DNA of 64,000 nucleotides from Sinorhizobium sp. 6-70 (GTDB lineage Bacteria > Pseudomonadota > Alphaproteobacteria > Rhizobiales > Rhizobiaceae), in contig NZ_JASKLS010000001.1 of assembly GCF_030124375.1 (NCBI RefSeq), forward strand, positions 248,001-312,000, read 5' to 3'. Shown piece by piece: positions 46,450-55,183 of the stretch. Numbering within the stretch: the stretch's first letter is position 1; every line of letters starts with the position of its first letter. Both the position numbers and the translations under genes were made by a program. The notes beneath the pieces were generated by a model that worked only from the letters and a program-made list of their open reading frames with translations, made no database searches and had not been told where the DNA came from.

Positions 46450-47133
46450 GTGTCTCCTCCCATTGTCGTCTTCGATCTCGACGGTACGCTTGTCGACACC
46501 GCTCCGGATCTCGTCGCCAGCCTCAATCACGCAGTCACACAGGCCGGAGTCGAGCCCGTTACCTATGCGGACCTGACTCATCTCGTCGGGCACGGCGCGC
46601 GGGCGATGATCGAGCGCACGTTCGCGCTTCGCGGCAAGGCACTCAGCGAAGAGGACCTTGCGTGGCAGATGCGGGAGTTCGTGAATTTCTACCACGGCTC
46701 GATGCCGGGGGATTCGCTGCCCTATCCAGGCCTCGTCTCGGCACTCGACCGCCTGCAGGACGCCGGCCTGACGCTCGCTGTCTGCACCAACAAACCGGAA
46801 GCGCTCGCGACGCGCCTTCTCGAAGGGCTTGGGCTGCACAGCCGGTTCGCAGCCATCTCCGGGGGCGACACCTTCTCGGTCCGCAAGCCGCATGCGGAAC
46901 ATCTGCTTTCGACGGTCGCCAATGCCGGCGGTATCGCCGAGCGCGCCGTGATGGTCGGCGACAGCCTCAACGACATCCTTGTCGCGCGAAACGCGTCAGT
47001 GCCCTCGATTGCAGTACCGTTCGGCTATTCCGACGTGCCGATCGAGAGCCTTGGTCCCGATCGCATCATCCAGCATTTCGATGAACTGACGCCCCATCTG
47101 GTCGAAACGCTTCTTTCGCGAAAGCACAAATGA
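46450..47133 (+). CDS. gph: Phosphoglycolate phosphatase
   Basis: A 227-residue HAD hydrolase that removes 2-phosphoglycolate. Motif I is VVFDLDGTLVDTAPDL at the N-terminus, motif II the Thr of VCTNKP, motif III the Lys of SVRKPHAEHL and motif IV VMVGDSLNDILVA. The cap-domain position and overall length fit Gph. The GTG at 46450 is the chosen start because GAGG lies 6 bp upstream and motif I begins five residues in; longer frames have no support. Convergent with the L,D-transpeptidase gene across a shared terminator. Confidence 0.93.
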   Translation: MSPPIVVFDLDGTLVDTAPDLVASLNHAVTQAGVEPVTYADLTHLVGHGARAMIERTFALRGKALSEEDLAWQMREFVNFYHGSMPGDSLPYPGLVSALDRLQDAGLTLAVCTNKPEALATRLLEGLGLHSRFAAISGGDTFSVRKPHAEHLLSTVANAGGIAERAVMVGDSLNDILVARNASVPSIAVPFGYSDVPIESLGPDRIIQHFDELTPHLVETLLSRKHK

Positions 47134-47137
47134 GAAA

Positions 47138-47156
47138 GGGCCGCTTTTTGCGGCCC
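47138..47156. terminator. Bidirectional terminator between gph and the L,D-transpeptidase gene
   Basis: GGGCCGC-ttttt-GCGGCCC, placed 5 bp after the gph stop and 5 bp before the end of the convergent gene. Confidence 0.75.
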
Positions 47157-47160
47157 CTCC

Positions 47161-49059
47161 TTATCCCTCCGCGCGGCGGGCGTTGCGCGTCGCCTCCAGT
47201 GCGCGGTTCACATACATGTCGCGGTCATAGACATCGTTGAAATATTCAACGCTGCCGGCCTTGTTCGGCCATGCGGTAAAATAGGAAACGTAGACCGGTA
47301 CTTTCTGCGGGACCTGCAAGGCCTTGTTGCGGCCGCTCGCTATTTCCTTGCCGACGTCGTCAATGTTCGTACCGAGAACCGCAGCGGCCATGCGGCGCGG
47401 ATCGGCGAGACGCACGCATCCGTGGCTGAGCGCCCGCTGGTCGCGCTTGAAGAAGCTTTTCGACGGCGTGTCGTGCATGTAGATCGCATGGGCGTTCGGG
47501 AAGAGAATCTTCAGTTCGCCGAGCGCGTTGTCGCTGCTCGGCGGCTGGCGCACCGCGACTGAGGAGGTCGAACCGTACCAGTTGACGACCGACGACGACA
47601 CGACGCGGCCACCGACTTCGACCTGATATCCCATGCGGTCGAGATAGCCCGGGTCGCTTCTGAGCTTCGGCAGCATCTCGTTGACGATGATCGACTGCGG
47701 CACGCCCCAGTAGGGATTGACCTCGACTGTCTGGATCTCGTCCTGGAAGAAGTAGGTCTGGTTCGTCTTCGAGCCGACGACCACGCGCATGGAGAACTGC
47801 TCCGTGCCCTGGTCCGCGTAGGTGGCCGTGAAGGCGGGCTGGTTGATGAAGACGTAGCGGCTGCCCAATCCATCCGGGAGCCAGCGCGCCTGCTCCATCG
47901 CGATTTCAAGCTTGTTGATCTTGCTGGCGGTCGTGTCGCCCCCCGTCAGCACGCGGATCGAGGCCTGGCCGACGACGCCATCGGCCTTCAGGCCATGTTC
48001 CTTCTGAAAGGCCTCGACGACGGAAACCAACTCGGGCGTGTAATCCGGCGTTCCCTGGTAGCTCGCGAGCACGACGGCGTGTTCGGTTTTCAGCGATTCG
48101 GACGCCTTGAGCTTGATACCGGCGATGACGTTGGCGAGTTCCGGATTGCTCTCGCCGGGCTTCAGCAGCGTACCCGGAGCGATTTCCACACGGGGGGTCG
48201 CTTCCGTTTGCGCGCGCAGGCGCTCCAGTTCCGACTTCAGAGCCAGGAATTGTTCACTCTTGGGGTTCTGGCTTTCAATCAGTGCCGCAACATCGTCGCT
48301 TCCCGCCATCTTGTCGAGGAATGCAAAGAGGTCGACACTCTTGCGCTTGAAATCGTGATAGCCCGAGATCTTGTTCGGGTCGATGCGGCCGCGGACCGTG
48401 TCCTGCACATAGGTCAGCGTCGCAACCGACATCGCCAGTTCGAACTGCACCAGTTCTTTTTCGCGGGCGATCATGTCGCCTCGATCGAAGGCGTCGGACG
48501 GTACCTGAACCGCATAGTCCTGTGGATCGAGCCCGACCTTTGCGGCCTGCGCGAGCACCGCAAGCGCCGATTTGGCGCGCGCGCTGACGCCGCTGCCATT
48601 AATCCACACGAAGTCCGTGCGGGCGCCATAGTAGTTCTCAACCGCCTTTGCGACGCCCTCCGTGGCGCGGACGTAGATTTGGGGGAGAAACTGCCGCGCG
48701 TCCGAAAGCGGCGGGCGCAGCATTGGGGGCAAGGCCCCGTTTTGAACCGAACCGGTCACGATGGGATCGAGCAAGTGGTCCGTGGCGATCCGGCGCAACG
48801 GTTCGGCCTTGTAGGTAAAGTACCGCGGACCGGTGACGCGCGGCGGCTTTGCCGCGGTTCTCGGATCTATCTGTTGCGGCATGAACATGCCGACGCCCGG
48901 CAGCGGCCGGGCAGGCTGGGCGTGTTCCGGCGATGTCCGCTTCTTGCCGCCGCGGATAAAGTCCATGAGGGTAAGTGCCGATGCCGGCCGTACATCCATG
49001 GTTGCAATCGCACACCCACCCATGAGTGCTACAATCGCTGCCGATCTGATAATTTTCAT
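47161..49059 (-). CDS. L,D-transpeptidase (YcbB/LdtD-like)
   Basis: A 632-residue periplasmic peptidoglycan cross-linking enzyme. Starts with a signal sequence (MKIIRSAAIVALMGGCAIATMDV, a Cys in it but no clean lipobox), then an N-terminal helical scaffold and a peptidoglycan-binding domain (VVEAFQKEHGLKADGVVGQASIRVL, about residue 390). The YkuD catalytic domain follows, with HDTPSKSFFKRDQRALSHGCVRLADPRR carrying the catalytic His-x-Cys. The ATG at 49059 is chosen because the signal starts there with GGGGAT upstream; the frame continues to 49278 without support. 3-3 cross-links are prominent in Rhizobiales cell walls. Confidence 0.94.
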   Translation of the reverse strand: MKIIRSAAIVALMGGCAIATMDVRPASALTLMDFIRGGKKRTSPEHAQPARPLPGVGMFMPQQIDPRTAAKPPRVTGPRYFTYKAEPLRRIATDHLLDPIVTGSVQNGALPPMLRPPLSDARQFLPQIYVRATEGVAKAVENYYGARTDFVWINGSGVSARAKSALAVLAQAAKVGLDPQDYAVQVPSDAFDRGDMIAREKELVQFELAMSVATLTYVQDTVRGRIDPNKISGYHDFKRKSVDLFAFLDKMAGSDDVAALIESQNPKSEQFLALKSELERLRAQTEATPRVEIAPGTLLKPGESNPELANVIAGIKLKASESLKTEHAVVLASYQGTPDYTPELVSVVEAFQKEHGLKADGVVGQASIRVLTGGDTTASKINKLEIAMEQARWLPDGLGSRYVFINQPAFTATYADQGTEQFSMRVVVGSKTNQTYFFQDEIQTVEVNPYWGVPQSIIVNEMLPKLRSDPGYLDRMGYQVEVGGRVVSSSVVNWYGSTSSVAVRQPPSSDNALGELKILFPNAHAIYMHDTPSKSFFKRDQRALSHGCVRLADPRRMAAAVLGTNIDDVGKEIASGRNKALQVPQKVPVYVSYFTAWPNKAGSVEYFNDVYDRDMYVNRALEATRNARRAEG

Positions 49060-49564
49060 AAGAACAAAGATCCCCGTATCGCGTTGTCGCCGAATTCGGC
49101 CGCTGCCAGATTCTCGCCACGCCCTCGTGCTCCACGACTTATAGAAAAGGATGGTGAATGAAAAGGAAACGGCCCGCCTCCCCTCGGCCGAAACCTGTCT
49201 CAAAACATCTCGTTCGAGGGCTGCTGAAGCGCCATAAAAAATTGATTCGTATTCATTTTGCGCGCGTAGCGCCTGCATCGGTGTTTCCCCGGTTACAATT
49301 CGTCCTGCATGAGGAAAACGCGCAATGTGACGGAAAGGTCACAACTCGCGCGATCTTGAGTGCGTCGGATCCGCTGCTGCGGGCGGCAGATCGATTGCCG
49401 CGCTGCAACAATTCAAACGATTGTAGGTGCGGCCATACCTTTGCGGGCCTTTACAAGCTTGTGTGACCGGGGCAGAGAGGTGCCCGGCACCGGGGCGTAA
49501 CGACCGGCTGAGACAACGCTTCTCGCCTCGGCTTCATGAACCGCAGACGAAGGCAGGTATCACG
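49060..49564. other. Divergent intergenic region between L,D-transpeptidase gene and fumC
   Basis: About 500 bp. A TGTGAC-ggaaag-GTCACA inverted repeat lies at 49326-49343; otherwise I see no gene or known element. Both flanking promoters should be here. Confidence 0.5.
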
Positions 49565-50956
49565 ATGACATCGACCCGCACGGAAACAGATACGTTCGGC
49601 CCCATCGAAGTGGCGAGCGACCGCTATTGGGGCGCTCAGGCGCAACGCTCGCTTGGGAACTTCAAAATCGGCTGGGAAAAGCAGCCCGTCGCGATCGTCC
49701 GGGCCCTTGGCATCGTCAAACAGGCAGCGGCGCGCGCCAACATGGCGCTCGGCCGCCTCGACCCGGCGGTTGGCGATTCGATCGTCCAGGCAGCGCAGGA
49801 GGTCATCGACGGCAAGCTTAATGAGCATTTCCCGCTCGTCGTCTGGCAAACCGGTTCCGGCACGCAGTCGAACATGAATGCGAACGAGGTCATTTCCAAC
49901 CGGGCGATCGAACTGCTCGGCGGCGTCATGGGTTCGAAGAAGCCCGTTCATCCGAACGACCACGTGAACATGAGCCAGTCGTCGAACGACACCTATCCGA
50001 CGGCCATGCACATTGCCTGCGCCGAGCGCGTCATCCACGACCTGCTGCCGGCGCTGAAGCACCTGCACAAGGCGCTGGAAGAAAAGGTGAAGGCCTTCGA
50101 TCACATCATCAAGATCGGCCGCACCCACACGCAGGATGCGACGCCGCTGACGCTCGGTCAGGAGTTCTCCGGCTATGCTGCCCAGGTCGCATCGTCGATC
50201 AAGCGCATCGAGATGACCCTCCCCGGCCTCTGCGAACTCGCCCAGGGCGGCACTGCCGTCGGCACCGGCCTTAACGCACCGATCGGTTTTGCCGAGAAGG
50301 TAGCTGAGGAGATCGCCGGCATTACCGGCATCGCCTTTACCTCGGCGCCGAACAAGTTCGAGGCGCTGGCGGCTCACGATTCGATGGTCTTCAGCCATGG
50401 CGCGATCAACGCTACGGCCGCCGCACTCTTCAAGATTGCCAACGACATCCGCTTCCTCGGCTCCGGACCGCGCTCCGGGCTCGGCGAACTGTCGCTGCCG
50501 GAAAACGAGCCGGGTTCATCGATCATGCCGGGCAAGGTCAACCCGACCCAGTGCGAAGCGCTGACTCAGGTCTGCGTCCAGGTGTTCGGCAACCACGCAG
50601 CCCTCACCTTCGCCGGCAGCCAGGGTCATTTCGAGCTTAACGTCTATAATCCGCTGATGGCCTACAACTTCCTTCAGTCGGTACAGCTTCTCGCCGACGC
50701 AGCGGTCTCCTTTACCGACAATTGCGTCGTCGGCATCGAGGCGCGCGAGGACAATATCAAGGCCGCGCTCGACCGCTCGCTGATGCTCGTCACCGCGCTG
50801 GCGCCGAAGATCGGCTACGACAACGCCGCAAAGATCGCCAAGACCGCACACAGGAACGGCACGACACTGCGCGAAGAAGCCGTCGGCGGCGGCTACGTGA
50901 CGAACGAAGAGTTCGACGCGATCGTCCGCCCGGAAACGATGATCAGCCCTGCCTGA
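49565..50956 (+). CDS. fumC: Class II fumarate hydratase
   Basis: A 463-residue iron-free fumarase of the TCA cycle. The fumarase/aspartase signature [16 protein letters not shown] is near residue 318. Also visible are [35 protein letters not shown] and [20 protein letters not shown] with the catalytic His. The ATG at 49565 has AGG at 8 bp and gives the standard family N-terminus ([20 protein letters not shown]). Monocistronic, followed by a perfect hairpin. Confidence 0.98.
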   Translation: MTSTRTETDTFGPIEVASDRYWGAQAQRSLGNFKIGWEKQPVAIVRALGIVKQAAARANMALGRLDPAVGDSIVQAAQEVIDGKLNEHFPLVVWQTGSGTQSNMNANEVISNRAIELLGGVMGSKKPVHPNDHVNMSQSSNDTYPTAMHIACAERVIHDLLPALKHLHKALEEKVKAFDHIIKIGRTHTQDATPLTLGQEFSGYAAQVASSIKRIEMTLPGLCELAQGGTAVGTGLNAPIGFAEKVAEEIAGITGIAFTSAPNKFEALAAHDSMVFSHGAINATAAALFKIANDIRFLGSGPRSGLGELSLPENEPGSSIMPGKVNPTQCEALTQVCVQVFGNHAALTFAGSQGHFELNVYNPLMAYNFLQSVQLLADAAVSFTDNCVVGIEAREDNIKAALDRSLMLVTALAPKIGYDNAAKIAKTAHRNGTTLREEAVGGGYVTNEEFDAIVRPETMISPA

Positions 50957-50967
50957 TCGATCTCGAT

Positions 50968-50997
50968 TGCCGCGGCGCGATCACCAGCGCCGCGGCA
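50968..50997 (+). terminator. Hairpin after fumC
   Basis: TGCCGCGGCGC-gatcacca-GCGCCGCGGCA is a perfect 11-bp stem 11 bp after the stop codon, without a U-run. Confidence 0.65.
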
Positions 50998-51020
50998 CAC
51001 TCGCCGTCGCCATCGTACGG

Positions 51021-51076
51021 CTACTGCAAGGTGCTGCAGCGTCCTTGGCGCGTCTGATAAGACGCGCTGCGCTATA
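51021..51076 (+). repeat. RIME-like element lacking the first palindrome
   Basis: CTACTGCA is joined directly to GGTGCTGCAGCGTCCTTGG, then the second palindrome GCGCGTCTGATAAGACGCGC. Compared with full copies the first palindrome has been lost between its TGCA borders. Confidence 0.8.
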
Positions 51077-51200
51077 TGCGCATCAGCCCGAAATTGGTCG
51101 AATTGCATCGATGCGCTCAAGCAATTGTTAAGACTTCGCAAATCATTTGTTCCTAAAAATTACCTGACTTTAGAAGTGGATAAATAAAGGAGGTTTGCAT

Positions 51201-52271
51201 ATGCAAACGGCAACCTCGAATAAGGCGCCGGCGCCGGATATCGCCGCGCAGATAACCCACGCCATGCGGATGATGGGGGTGGCGCCGATACCGCGCAATT
51301 ACGAGCTTTATTACGAGGCCTATCTTGGCTCGAACGCGCAATTGTCCAAGGAGCTTGCGGGACTTGGCAGCCGGGCGACGCAGGAAGAGCTTGACGCGAT
51401 CGGCGCACAATATTTCAGCCACATTCACCATCCGCACGGCATCGAGCGGGCACACAACACGCTTGCTGCCAAGCTGACTGAGCTCGTCAACCTCTTGAAG
51501 GACGAGCAATATGCGCTCGAGAACTACAACAAGGTTCTCGACGAAGCCTATAGCAACATGACCAGCAAGAGCGCTGCGAGCGCCGACATTCTGCGCCACG
51601 CCATCGGCATCCTGACCGAAGCGACCGTCGACACCATGAACCAGGGCAAGGAGCGCGTTCAGACCGTCGTCCAGAAATCCTTCGAAATGGAGGTCATCCG
51701 ACAGGAGCTCGACGAATATAAGCGCATCGCCAATACCGATTCGCTGACGCGTCTCGCTAACCGGCGGGCCTTCGATGATGCCCTGGCCGCCGTCTACAAC
51801 AGCGAACATCGACGTAATTTCACCGGCCTGCTTGTCGCCGATATCGATCATTTCAAGAAGGTCAATGACACGTTCGGTCATCCCGTTGGCGACAAGATCC
51901 TTGCCACGGTCGGCAGTGTCATCCGCGCCAACTTGCGCCGGGACGCATTCGTCGCGCGCACCGGTGGCGAGGAATTCGCCGTCATTCTCCATGACATCAC
52001 GCAGGAAGAATGCCTGCAGGCGGCTGACCGGATCCGCACCGTGCTTGCCGGAACGCCCTTCAAGAATTCCAAGACGGGTGTCAACTATGGCCCGATCACG
52101 CTGTCCGTCGGCGTCTGCATGGCGACCGAGGCAGACGATCCGGTCGACCTCTACAACAAGTCCGACATCGCCCTCTATTCCGCCAAGAATGCCGGCCGCA
52201 ACCGCACGGTGCTATTCGAGGAGGGAATGCGCAAGGATTCCGGTCGCAACTGGCTGATCTATCGCCGGTAG
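51201..52271 (+). CDS. GGDEF diguanylate cyclase
   Basis: A 356-residue protein. The N-terminal ~180 residues are helical (ARNYELYYEAYLGSN-like, then coiled coil) with no membrane segment. The C-terminal GGDEF domain starts at DSLTRLANRRAFDD and contains the active-site RTGGEEF near residue 262, so synthesis of cyclic di-GMP is expected. The Arg-x-x-Asp inhibitory site before GGEEF is not in register (LRRDAFVARTGGEEF), so product inhibition may be weak. The ATG is preceded by a near-ideal AAAGGAGG. The N-terminal domain presumably senses a signal, unidentified. Confidence 0.93.
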   Translation: MQTATSNKAPAPDIAAQITHAMRMMGVAPIPRNYELYYEAYLGSNAQLSKELAGLGSRATQEELDAIGAQYFSHIHHPHGIERAHNTLAAKLTELVNLLKDEQYALENYNKVLDEAYSNMTSKSAASADILRHAIGILTEATVDTMNQGKERVQTVVQKSFEMEVIRQELDEYKRIANTDSLTRLANRRAFDDALAAVYNSEHRRNFTGLLVADIDHFKKVNDTFGHPVGDKILATVGSVIRANLRRDAFVARTGGEEFAVILHDITQEECLQAADRIRTVLAGTPFKNSKTGVNYGPITLSVGVCMATEADDPVDLYNKSDIALYSAKNAGRNRTVLFEEGMRKDSGRNWLIYRR

Positions 52272-52314
52272 GCACCGTTTCAGTGTCGCTTGTTGCCAAA
52301 AGGATCGGCGGCGC

Positions 52315-52923
52315 CTACCACATCGTCTTGGCGGCGCGCCCAGGCCATTCCCGATCGTAAGTCTCGTTGTCGAAATCCGCCTTCGCGGCTTTCAGCAGCG
52401 TGCCGGGGGTCGGTAACGACGCCGGATCGACGAAGCGATCCGAGTTCCAGAGCTGCGAACGGATCAGCGCCCGCGCGCATTGGAAATAGACCTCTCCGAT
52501 CGTGATCACGATCACGCTGCGCGGATGCTTGCCGTCAACCTCGAAGGAACCGGTGAGTGCCGGATCGACGCTGACGACGGCAGTGCCGTTGATGCGCATC
52601 GCCGTATTCGAACCGGGGACGAGGAACATCAGCGCCACCCTCGGATCGCGGACTATGTTGAGCAGCGAATCGACGCGGTTATTGCCGCGCCAGTCCGGCA
52701 TCAGCACGGTCCTGTCGTCCGCGATCCGGACGACACAATGATCGTCGCCGCGCGGAGAGCAATCGAGCCCTTCCGGCCCGACGGTCGCAAGCGCGGCGAA
52801 CGGAGAGGCCTCGATCATCTGCCGATACTCCGCCGTCAGCGCGCTCGTCACTTTGACGATCGAGGCCTCGCTCGTCTCGCCATAGAGAGCCTTCAGTTCC
52901 TCGACCGTGCCGATGATTGTCAT
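52315..52923 (-). CDS. Pyridoxamine 5'-phosphate oxidase-like flavoprotein
   Basis: A 202-residue split-barrel FMN-binding protein. Family marks are ASPFAALATVGPEGLDCSPRGD near residue 40, DWRGNNRVDSLLNIVRDPRVALMF with FMN-phosphate contacts, and MRINGTAVVS. It belongs to the wider PNPOx group rather than true PdxH, so a role in vitamin B6 synthesis is not implied; many relatives use F420 or FMN on unknown substrates. The start at 52923 follows GGAGGATGGA exactly, so the longer frame is rejected. It follows, on the same strand, the alpha/beta hydrolase by 68 bp and may be cotranscribed. Confidence 0.87.
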   Translation of the reverse strand: MTIIGTVEELKALYGETSEASIVKVTSALTAEYRQMIEASPFAALATVGPEGLDCSPRGDDHCVVRIADDRTVLMPDWRGNNRVDSLLNIVRDPRVALMFLVPGSNTAMRINGTAVVSVDPALTGSFEVDGKHPRSVIVITIGEVYFQCARALIRSQLWNSDRFVDPASLPTPGTLLKAAKADFDNETYDREWPGRAAKTMW

Positions 52924-52990
52924 TCCATCCTCCGCGACGCCTGCTCTTGCATGCGCTTTCAACGGATAGCATGACATCCTGATGACAGCA

Positions 52991-53908
52991 TCAGGCGATT
53001 CTTCTCAAGTGAGCAGCTTTCTCGCCTTCGCCAAGGAAGGCCTTGATCCTGTCGATGACCGGTTCGGCGGAAACGATACGGCGATGGCCGAAACCGTTCG
53101 CCCAATACAACTCGACGTTCGGCCCGGCCGCGCCGTAGCGGCGGGCGTGGGCTGCGGATACCTCTTTGTCGTCCTCCGCGTGGATGACGAGCACCGGCTT
53201 CCTCAGCATGCCGAGAATGCGGGCTGCGTCGAAGCCATCGACCCGGCGGCCGGAGAGGCGTTCGACCATGCCTTCGAAGGCGGCCTGGGCGGCTGGCGCG
53301 AGGGCCATCATCTTGCCGAAACCCTTGAAGAGCCAGGTCATTTCGCTCGGAGCGCCGATCAGAACCAGTTTTTCCGGAACCCGGGCCGGCACGTCGCAGA
53401 CGACGGCGCCTGCCGCACAGGCGAGGCTCGCACCGCCGAAGGAATGGCCGATCGCGACGTCGAATCCATCGAAGTGGCGCCAGGCCGCATCGATCGCCCT
53501 CACCGCCTGCGGCATCGTCAGCGACCGTCCCGGCGAAGCGCCGTGCCCCGGCCAGTCGAGCGCAACCACCTCCGCGCCGGCAGCAAGCAGCCCATCGATC
53601 AAAGTGGCGAGATAGGCACTGCGCGCTCCCCAGCCGTGGGCGAGCAGGATACGCGGGCCCGCGGTGCCCGGGCGCCGGGCGAAATGATGCGCGGCAAACC
53701 AGCCACCGGCGAAAGACAGCGTGACCTTTCGCGAGCGCTCCATGGTCGACGCCGCCGCTTTCAGCAAGGCTGCTTCCTTGGCGTTTTTCGGCTTGCGGCT
53801 CGGCGTGCGACAGAAGATTCTGAAAGCGAGCCTGCCGGCCGCCTCGGCGGAGACGGCAGACACCGCCTTGAGCGCCGGACGGATGACCTTGACCCCGAAG
53901 GATGCCAT
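52991..53908 (-). CDS. Alpha/beta hydrolase
   Basis: A 305-residue hydrolase. The nucleophile elbow is GHSFGGAS (Ser near residue 156), an oxyanion-type loop is AHGWGARSAYL near 92, the acid is probably in HAEDDKEV and the His in NGFGHRRIV. The N-terminus is amphipathic but not a clear signal peptide. It is transcribed divergently from a MarR regulator with an operator-like palindrome in the 47-bp gap, so it is likely the regulator's target. A role in detoxifying an ester or lactone ligand is plausible but inferred only from this context. Confidence 0.88.
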   Translation of the reverse strand: MASFGVKVIRPALKAVSAVSAEAAGRLAFRIFCRTPSRKPKNAKEAALLKAAASTMERSRKVTLSFAGGWFAAHHFARRPGTAGPRILLAHGWGARSAYLATLIDGLLAAGAEVVALDWPGHGASPGRSLTMPQAVRAIDAAWRHFDGFDVAIGHSFGGASLACAAGAVVCDVPARVPEKLVLIGAPSEMTWLFKGFGKMMALAPAAQAAFEGMVERLSGRRVDGFDAARILGMLRKPVLVIHAEDDKEVSAAHARRYGAAGPNVELYWANGFGHRRIVSAEPVIDRIKAFLGEGEKAAHLRRIA

Positions 53909-53925
53909 AGTGAAACTCTCTTGAA

Positions 53926-53943
53926 ATGTTCAGCTATGAACAT
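53926..53943. promoter_or_regulatory. MarR-type operator in a divergent promoter
   Basis: ATGTTCA-gcta-TGAACAT, perfect 7-bp arms. It begins at the last base of a TTGAAA -35-like hexamer (53921-53926) and ends just before an AATTGT -10-like hexamer, so the palindrome fills the 17-bp spacer of a plus-strand promoter. It lies within 20 bp of both flanking starts. Confidence 0.8.
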
Positions 53944-53955
53944 AATTGTACAACG

Positions 53956-54435
53956 ATGAACGAAAAGCAAGTGACAACAGAACAACACCATTTTCCCTGG
54001 GATCATCCGCGGTTTCGAAGCTGGATCGCCGTCGCCCGCGCCTGCCAACTGATGCAGCAGACATTGACCCGGGAACTCGCCCATCTCGACATCAAGCCGC
54101 CGCATCTCGATATCCTGATCAATCTCTATCGCTTCGACGGAATCACGCAGCAGGAACTCGCCCGCAAGTTGCTCGTCGGACGCTCCAACATGAGCATGCT
54201 GTTGCCGCAGCTCGAGAAGCGCGGCCTGATAGAACGGCGGGGAGACGAGCGCGACAAGCGCGTGCTGCGGCTCTCGCTGACGCCGGGCGGCCGTACGCTC
54301 ACCGAGGAGGCAATGGAGATCCAGACGGCGCTTATCGAGAAGTCGCTGACAGGCTCGCCGATCGAGGACTGCATGACGGTCGCGCAGTCGATGGAGCGGA
54401 TCATCGCCATCTTACTGAAGGAAGACAGCGATTGA
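53956..54435 (+). CDS. MarR-family transcriptional regulator
   Basis: A 159-residue regulator with the typical winged helix in the middle: LDILINLYRFDGITQQELARKLLVGRSNMSMLLPQLEKRGLIERRGDERDKRVLRLSLTPGG, where DERDKR is the conserved wing. Dimer helices flank it. The ATG at 53956 (MNEKQVTT) is chosen; a start at 53926 would lie inside the operator palindrome. No Shine-Dalgarno is visible and a -10-like AATTGT lies only a few bases upstream, so the mRNA may be leaderless. Presumed repressor of itself and the divergent hydrolase. Confidence 0.92.
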   Translation: MNEKQVTTEQHHFPWDHPRFRSWIAVARACQLMQQTLTRELAHLDIKPPHLDILINLYRFDGITQQELARKLLVGRSNMSMLLPQLEKRGLIERRGDERDKRVLRLSLTPGGRTLTEEAMEIQTALIEKSLTGSPIEDCMTVAQSMERIIAILLKEDSD

Positions 54436-54455
54436 GAACGCGGCTAGCGTAGCCT

Positions 54456-54490
54456 GAGCGTCTTATCGGCGCGCAGGGACGCTGTAGCAC
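54456..54490 (-). repeat. RIME-like element, inverted partial copy
   Basis: Read on the minus strand, AAGTGCTACAGCGTCCCTGCGCGCCGATAAGACGC is clearly the right half of the element (second palindrome), in opposite orientation to the other copies. Confidence 0.75.
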
Positions 54491-54518
54491 TTGGGATTGC
54501 GGCGTGTTTTTTCCGTGG

Positions 54519-54893
54519 TCAGCGCGGCTTTTCCGACTTGTCGCGCGACATGCCCTTTTCGGCCAGCTCCTGCTCATAGGCAGCGAAGAGTTCCGCGCCC
54601 TTCTCTCCCAGTTCGCGCAGGTAGCTCCAGGTGAAGATCCCGGTGTCATGGAAATCATCGAAACCGATGCGCACGGCGTAGTTACCGGTCGGCTGCATCG
54701 AAATGATCTGGACATTCCGCTTGCCGGGTACAGTCACCCTTTGACCCGGCCCGTGTCCCTGCACCTCGGCCGAAGGCGAAAGCACGCGCAGCAGTTCCGC
54801 TGACAGGTCGTAGGAGGCGCCGTCGTCGAAAGTGACAGTAAGGCGGTGACGATCTTTCGATACGCGCAACTCGGTCGGCCAGAATTCACTCAT
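54519..54893 (-). CDS. DUF971 protein (gamma-butyrobetaine hydroxylase-like N-terminal domain)
   Basis: A 124-residue protein containing the DUF971 fold: WPTELRVSKDRHRLTVTFDDGASYDLSAELLRVLSPSAEVQGHG, then ISMQPTGNYAVRIGFDDFHDTGIFTWSYLRELG, the most conserved stretch. The same domain precedes the catalytic part of gamma-butyrobetaine hydroxylases. Standalone copies are linked to iron-sulfur/Mrp-type proteins in some bacteria, and here it lies next to moaA, which is an iron-sulfur enzyme; that link is only suggestive. The ATG at 54893 follows GGAG by 7 bp. The C-terminal tail is charged. Confidence 0.88.
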   Translation of the reverse strand: MSEFWPTELRVSKDRHRLTVTFDDGASYDLSAELLRVLSPSAEVQGHGPGQRVTVPGKRNVQIISMQPTGNYAVRIGFDDFHDTGIFTWSYLRELGEKGAELFAAYEQELAEKGMSRDKSEKPR

Positions 54894-55183
54894 GATACTC
54901 ACTCCGCATTCGTCCCCTCAGCACTACCCCAGTTCATGCCCATGGCCTATTAAAATTCGTCCGCCAGAGCAGATGTTCGCCTCTGAATGAATTAGGAAGA
55001 ATAGGCTGAAAAAGCCGAAACATTTTCAAATCTTTCGAGCCTGTTCAGGCGCAAAAGCGCGGCTTCCTCCGGATTCGACCGACAACAACTCCGATCGATC
55101 GCGGCTTCACCGAAATTTGCGACAGTATGCGCCTTGACGCGGGGGTTTTTGCCCACGACATTGAAAGCCTTGGGAGAAAAGCC

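Noticed and set aside
49326-49343. CRP-like TGTGAC-n6-GTCACA upstream of fumC
   Set aside because: The half-sites TGTGA and TCACA are 8 bp apart instead of 6, so it does not fit CRP; recorded only as an inverted repeat.
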